Shown here piece by piece: positions 45,453 through 49,541 of a stretch of DNA of 49,541 bases; position 1 is the stretch's first letter; each line of letters starts with the position of its first letter. The DNA comes from Rhizomucor pusillus. Lineage: Eukaryota > Mucoromycota > Mucoromycetes > Mucorales > Lichtheimiaceae. The notes under the pieces were generated by a model, which saw nothing but the letters and a program-made list of their open reading frames with translations, ran no database searches and was not told where the DNA came from. Made by a program: the position numbers and the translations under genes. The stretch covers positions 1 to 49,541 of the forward strand of contig FWWN02000574.1 of NCBI GenBank assembly GCA_900175165.2. The letters are read 5' to 3'.

Positions 45453-46104
45453 CAACAACCTTTGGAAGCTGCTCGAACTGAAGAAACGCCGCAATTGCCC
45501 AGAAGTACATAGAAAGCTTCTCGTTGGACAGTTTACCCCCATCCAAGGTTCCTTTCTATTACAAGCGTTAAAAGAGCTGCTGCCTTGTTGCCATTGCTTA
45601 TGAAGACGGGCGTGTCCAGCAGGCAACACTGGGATGGCAATGAACAATTTCGTCGTTTGAAGGCCAGCGAGCATTATGTTGTCAGACCTGCAACTTTTCA
45701 TCTCCAGAGCCTCATGAGGTGTCTGTTTATAAGCGCGATTTAAGACACTCTTTGGCAGAGTATCCCTCTGCCGTTCAAAGTACATATTCATTCAGTGGAT
45801 TGTACTTGCCAAGCGTTTCCAGCTCTAAACAGCGTAACTTTACGCTGACATTCCTCGCTTATCTTTAGCAATATGATCTGCGTAGCTGCGGTCTGTGCAC
45901 GGATTTGTCACCAAAAAGCACTAATCGTCATTTTTAAACCATCCACTTGCGTGGTTGACGTTTTTTTCTTTCTTAAAAACGGTAATGAAATGTTCCATTA
46001 CAAAAAGCAAGCATGGAGATACATGATAAGCAGATAGGGGAATGGTAATGGGATGTCTTTTTTAACCTTGAAGGCCGCTGTGCATCAATCGTTCGCTATT
46101 CCTT
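45453..46104. other. Intergenic, unassigned
   Basis: Protein-like pieces on the plus strand (for example NAAIAQKYIESFSLDSLPPS near 45489-45548) are broken by stops. No gene model could be supported. Confidence 0.3.
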
Positions 46105-46637
46105 TCATTCAAAGATCTCGGGACACTTTTGCGCATACTCGACGACCTTGTTTGCCAGATCCATATCTAACATTTTTGCAAGCTGTTAGTCACTCTTCCC
46201 TTCCATTCTTAATTTTCGAAAGATGGAACGTACCAAAGTCGTTACCGAGGTTCGTCGATTTGTATTCCATTATTGTAAAGTTTTTCTCCACTCGTCCGAT
46301 AACTTCCATGTATTCGCTTCCCCATTGACTCTCCTGGTTATATGCGTCGTTCGTCAGATCAAGACTCATAACAAGGATTTCATGTGCAAAGAGTTATTTA
46401 CCCCATTCAGTTGAACAAGTACTTGGCCACCATCCGTGGTAGTCAGCACAGCACTGTCGCCTGCAAACTAAGCAGAATAGGCGTCATACACAGCATCAGT
46501 CGTCGTTGTCGTTATTGCATCGATTTCAAGATCTGATCAAGTCGGCTTACCGATTTGACTTTTCCAATGATGCGCACAGTCTTGTCAACGTATTTCTCTT
46601 GCAGCGATGCGTTGATTCTTGGAGTGGGTTTGTTCAT
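46105..46637 (-). CDS. RFA3: Replication protein A 14 kDa subunit (RPA3)
   Basis: Four short exons (complement 46637-46551, 46467-46402, 46333-46234, 46166-46105) give 104 residues, so no single exon is long enough to stand out. Segments: TPRINASLQEKYVDKTVRII with GKVKS; FAGDSAVLTTTDGGQVLVQL; ESQWGSEYMEVIGRVEKNFT with IMEYKSTNLGNDF; DMDLANKVVEYAQKCPEIFE. This matches the RPA3 OB-fold: the opening P-R-I-N-x-x-x-L/M-x-x-x-x-D-K-x-V-x-I/F-x-G-K, a middle strand with E-V-x-G-R-V, and a C-terminal helix. RPA3 is the small subunit of the single-strand DNA-binding heterotrimer in replication and repair. Every intron is GT-AG and in phase. The gene is divergent from TSR2, with 189 bp between start codons. 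Confidence 0.85.
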
Positions 46638-46826
46638 TGTCTAGTTTTGCGCAGCGGGTTGGAGCAGGAACGAAGACACAGTCTGCTGCCACGCGCGCCG
46701 CCGCTGCCGCCTTCGCTCGCGCTTGGGCGCGAACGCGATTAGTGCGCCAGATCAGACCGCTGAGTTGCCCAGCTTTCAGTCAGCCACAGTTGCATTTGTT
46801 TTCTGAAAAAAAGTTAAAGTACTACA
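46638..46826. promoter_or_regulatory. Divergent promoter of RFA3 and TSR2
   Basis: Only 189 bp separate the two start codons. The centre is GC-rich (GCGCGCCGCCGCTGCCGCC around 46695). A shared bidirectional promoter is inferred from geometry. Confidence 0.6.
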
Positions 46827-47606
46827 ATGGCAGAGCAGCAGCAACAGCAGCACCCGAACAAGCTGGCGTTTGAGGAAGGCGTCACATATATATTCAAAGC
46901 ATGGACGGCGTTGAAGCTTGCAGTCGAGCAAGAATGGGGAGGCATTGAATCTGCAGAAAAGCGAGACTGGATGATTGAGACCATTGTGGATTACTTTGGC
47001 AAACGTATGTCGACCGTATATGCCTATATACATTTCGTCGAGTCTAACGGAAATATTCCACCATTATAAAAAGACGGGAAAAAGCTCGATGTAGACGACG
47101 TGGAACCAATTTTGGAACAAATCATGGCAGACGAGTTTCAGACAATATTAGAAGACGATTCAGCATACCAAGTCAGTATCCTTCATCCTCGAGGGTTATC
47201 TTGCAAAAATGCTGATAATTGAACATAGGTAGCAAAACATCTCGTAGAACTTTTCCGACAATGCATACAAGGCAACTTTACCGAAGTAGAGCGGTTACGC
47301 GCAAAATACGGCGGACAGCGACAACAAGATGCCACCACATCTTCTATGCAACAACCCGGAGATGACAGCGATGAAGACGACGACGATGATGATGATATTG
47401 AGGTAAACAGATTAACTAGGATTAGATTGGATTATTATTTTCTCGTTTCTGTATTGACAATCATTTGTAATCGATGCATATAGGACGATGACGATAATGA
47501 AGATGAAGATATGGAGATGGATGAGGCTGGTCCTTCCAACAGCAAACAAGAACCCGAAATCGACGACGATGGTTTCCAGACTGTGCGGTACAATAAACGA
47601 AGATGA
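46827..47606 (+). CDS. TSR2: Pre-rRNA-processing protein TSR2
   Basis: Exons 46827-47004, 47074-47171, 47229-47402 and 47484-47606 give 190 residues. Tsr2 chaperones ribosomal protein eS26 (Rps26) and is needed for 20S pre-rRNA processing. The N-terminal domain has FEEGVTYIFKAWTALKLAVE with QEWGG, then DWMIETIVDYFGK, DVDDVEPILEQIMADEF, and VAKHLVELFRQCIQGNF. An acidic tract (DEDDDDDDDIE) follows, and the C-terminus has DDDGFQTVRYNKRR, the D-G-F-x-x-V motif typical of Tsr2. All introns are GT-AG. The stop at 47606 is 10 bp from the stop of the convergent neighbour, so 3' untranslated regions must overlap. Confidence 0.94.
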
Positions 47607-47616
47607 AGAACGATTA

Positions 47617-48390
47617 TTACTGCTTTTGTTTCTTGCGCAATGCTTGGATCTCTTTGGCAATACTCTGTAGCTCGTTCTGGCCCTCTTCTCCCAGTACGTC
47701 CTCGGTTCGTTTTCTCTTCTTTCCTGCCTCCTGCTGCTGCTTCTTTTTGTTGTTCTTGTTGGTATCCGTAGTGGTAACGCCAGTGAGCTTGGATGTCATG
47801 TCGATGTCATCGCTGCGTGCTTGCTGCTTCTTGTTCTTCTTATTTTTGCTCTTCTTTGGAGATTCATCTGCTTCCAGCAATTCCTCCTCTATCTCCTCAG
47901 CAGGCTTGGCATTGATAGAACTCCAGGTTGCTCCCACACCACTGTCAATGACACGTTTAACACGCTTTTGATCCTACACAAGTGCACATCGTAGTGTAAA
48001 TATATAATACATCTTGTTTTTTCTCCTCGAAAAAGATCGCACCTTTTCTTTCAATTTCAGGTATCCTCGGAATTGCTCAATAGGGACAATTGTCAACCTT
48101 TCCGGTACTATTCGTTCGTCAATATTTATACTTTGTTGTTTTTGAAATACACTTTGTATCGTTCTACCTTTCCAGCAATTAAAGTGCCACCACGTTCGCT
48201 CTGCCTTGTTCTTTTTCTCGGACTTGCTTTTACGGTGGATCTCGCCTGCTCGAAGCGATCCTTTTATGATTCGCTTTCTGCATTCTGTGCACTTGTCTCC
48301 TTGGGAGCTCGCATACTCTATGCAGTAACTGACGATTCCTGCTGCCTGCTGTTTGCTCTCTTTATCTGCAATCGGTTGCTGATCGGTCAT
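47617..48390 (-). CDS. PARP-type zinc-finger protein
   Basis: Exons (complement) 48390-48043 and 47973-47617 give 234 residues. The finger starts near residue 20: YCIEYASSQGDKCTECRKRI, then IKGSLRAGEI, and after a Lys-rich linker TWWHFNCWKG. This is the C-x2-C ... H-x2-C pattern of PARP-type zinc fingers (DNA-break recognition in PARP1 and DNA ligase III). No catalytic PARP domain follows. The C-terminal half is Lys/Glu-rich and likely nuclear (KKSKNKKNKKQQ, GKKRKRTED). Such stand-alone finger proteins are common in fungi; the role is unknown. An in-frame ATG at 48468 would add 26 residues; I prefer 48390, just before the domain. Confidence 0.85.
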
Positions 48391-48753
48391 TGGTGTTAAA
48401 AGTATGTCTACTTTTTCAGGCTTGGATATTTCAACTCTCCTCCTCTCCCAAGTCACGCCGAGCGGCATTTGGCGGGTCCTTGTTGTATTTCAATTGCCCG
48501 CGCATGAAAAAAGTTTGTCGTTGGAGTTGGCAAAGTATACAATGCCAGTCGATGCTCCAGAATCGAACAGCTTGTCTTTATTTAGGAGAATATAACACTA
48601 ACATCCAAGAAGCTTTGAGAATGGGAGCATTGGGCAAGAATTGATATCAGTTGAAGAAAGGAGAGATGGAGCTTGATGCAGCTGATATCTCAAAAACTCA
48701 TGGTGGTGAAAGCTGTAGCAAGCGTAGAATAGCTTATGAGATGAACTGATGAG
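48391..48753. other. Divergent spacer before the Vac1-like fragment
   Basis: Holds the PARP-finger gene promoter and, if the next gene is real, its 5' exons. Short plus-strand segments exist, but no FYVE or C2H2 finger was found. Confidence 0.35.
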
Positions 48754-49107
48754 GTGTTAGTGGATGCAGAAAGCACTCTTCGGAACGTCCCGCTAGATAG
48801 CTTTGCACTTTACGACACGCTTGCGAAAACCATAAAGTCTCTGCTCGTTCGATCACAAATGCTACCGCGGATACTGAAACCGGAGAAGCAGAAGCAGCTG
48901 AAGCAGCTGAACGGAAGTTCTTCGCCAAAACCGCAGAGAGAGGAACTCGCGCTGCAACTCGAGACGTTCCAAGAACAGGAAGCGTTGCTGCAAAGTTACA
49001 TACGCGACGCGCAGCGTAACCGGAAATACGACGATGTTAAAACGTTGCAAAGGAGTTTAGAGGAAGTACGCGCCGAAATCGACAGAATAAAATGTAATTT
49101 GGCGTAG
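48754..49107 (+). pseudogene. C-terminal fragment resembling Vac1/Pep7/rabenosyn-5
   Basis: The open frame has no ATG near its start and ends TAG at 49105-49107. The last part, QEQEALLQSYIRDAQRNRKY followed by DDVKTLQRSLEEVRAEIDRI, looks like the Rab5-binding helical hairpin at the C-terminus of rabenosyn-5 and yeast Vac1 (short 'YIxxAxxxxxxDEVxxLxxxL' pattern). The preceding segment (SFALYDTLAKTIKSLLVRS) also fits. The zinc fingers expected upstream are absent from the 360 bp to the divergent neighbour, so this is probably a truncated copy, or an exon of a gene with unusual structure. Confidence 0.5.
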
Positions 49108-49541
49108 ATATATTATTTGTATTTATTTATGGCGAATGGTAACTATCAAGTACTTGTCTTGACATATTACGGTTACTTTCAAGCAGCCGTAAGATCGCTG
49201 CTGATAGTACTTACATATGGGGACAATTAAGTGGATGAGATACAGAGGTCTCGCCCTACTATATGCCTGCACTCGAACAAAGAAGGGATAGGATATGTAA
49301 AGAACTTCTCATGCTTTTATAACTGTTGGATAGCGTATGCAGACCCGGAAATGGCCGCACCAGTTGAGTCCACCTGGAAGTCATGAAGACAACGGAGAGA
49401 TAGATAAATTGCAGAGAAAGCTGGTCAGCTATACACTATATATCAAAATAATGAAAAGGAAACTCCAAAGCAATGTATGCGTCAAATGGAACAAAATGCA
49501 TAGCAATAGAAAGCAAGGCAGCAATAGACAAAATAATACTC
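49108..49541. other. Right edge, no gene seen
   Basis: A/T-rich sequence with no open frame of interest on either strand. Confidence 0.45.

Noticed and set aside
47603..47971. 122-codon plus-strand ORF after TSR2
   Set aside because: Antisense to the Lys/Glu-rich exon of the PARP-finger gene.

Overview
This is a window of nuclear DNA from a fungus. The genes are intron-rich: introns are short (about 50-90 nt) with GT-AG or occasional GC-AG borders, and intergenic spaces are short. The gene set is typical of fungi (Zds-type PP2A regulator, PPZ phosphatase, Hal4-type and Srk1/Rck2-type kinases, App1, Pfa4-type DHHC transferase, Tsr2). A FAM72 homologue, a FYVE+RING (RNF34/RFFL-like) protein, a FAR1-type DNA-binding fragment and decayed DDE_3 (IS630/Tc1-mariner-like) transposases point to an early-diverging fungus, most likely a member of Mucorales/Mucoromycota. 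This placement is an inference from gene content, not a database result.

Layout. (i) 1-2.65 kb: an edge fragment of a FAR1-like gene, then a broken mariner-like element. (ii) 3.4-17.6 kb: dense housekeeping block with NAA30 (+), then APP1, a small Cys/His-rich protein, an Srk1/Rck2-like kinase, mitochondrial PDH E1-beta, a PPZ-type phosphatase and a Zds-type protein, all on the minus strand. (iii) 17.6-20.3 kb: no gene recognised. (iv) 20.3-23.4 kb: FYVE/RING ubiquitin ligase and nicotinate phosphoribosyltransferase. (v) 23.4-33.3 kb: a decayed island. It holds a broken unknown ORF cut by a second DDE_3 element, a near-perfect 63-bp inverted repeat, remnants of unrecognised genes with stops, and a SANT/Myb remnant. 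(vi) 33.4-37.1 kb: ELO fatty-acid elongase, hotdog thioesterase-like protein, response regulator. (vii) 37.1-39.5 kb: no gene I can support. (viii) 39.5-49.5 kb: DHHC palmitoyltransferase, FAM72 homologue, Hal4-type kinase, a small unknown gene, RPA14 (RFA3) split into four short exons, TSR2, a PARP-type zinc-finger protein, and a coiled-coil fragment resembling the C-terminus of Vac1/rabenosyn.

Functional themes: stress and ion-homeostasis signalling is well represented (Srk1/Rck2-like kinase, PPZ phosphatase, Hal4-like kinase, response regulator). It sits beside lipid metabolism (App1, ELO, hotdog protein) and core metabolism (PDH E1-beta, NAPRT). Eukaryotic neighbours need not be co-regulated. 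The one clear shared-promoter arrangement is RFA3/TSR2 (189 bp apart, divergent); TSR2 and the PARP-finger gene converge with only 10 bp between stop codons.

The most unusual structural signals are: arrays of a GTCGC/GCGAC pentamer spaced about 22.5 bp at the ends of both transposase loci, inverted in one and same-orientation in the other; the 63-bp hairpin; and two GC-AG introns sharing the donor GCAAGT.
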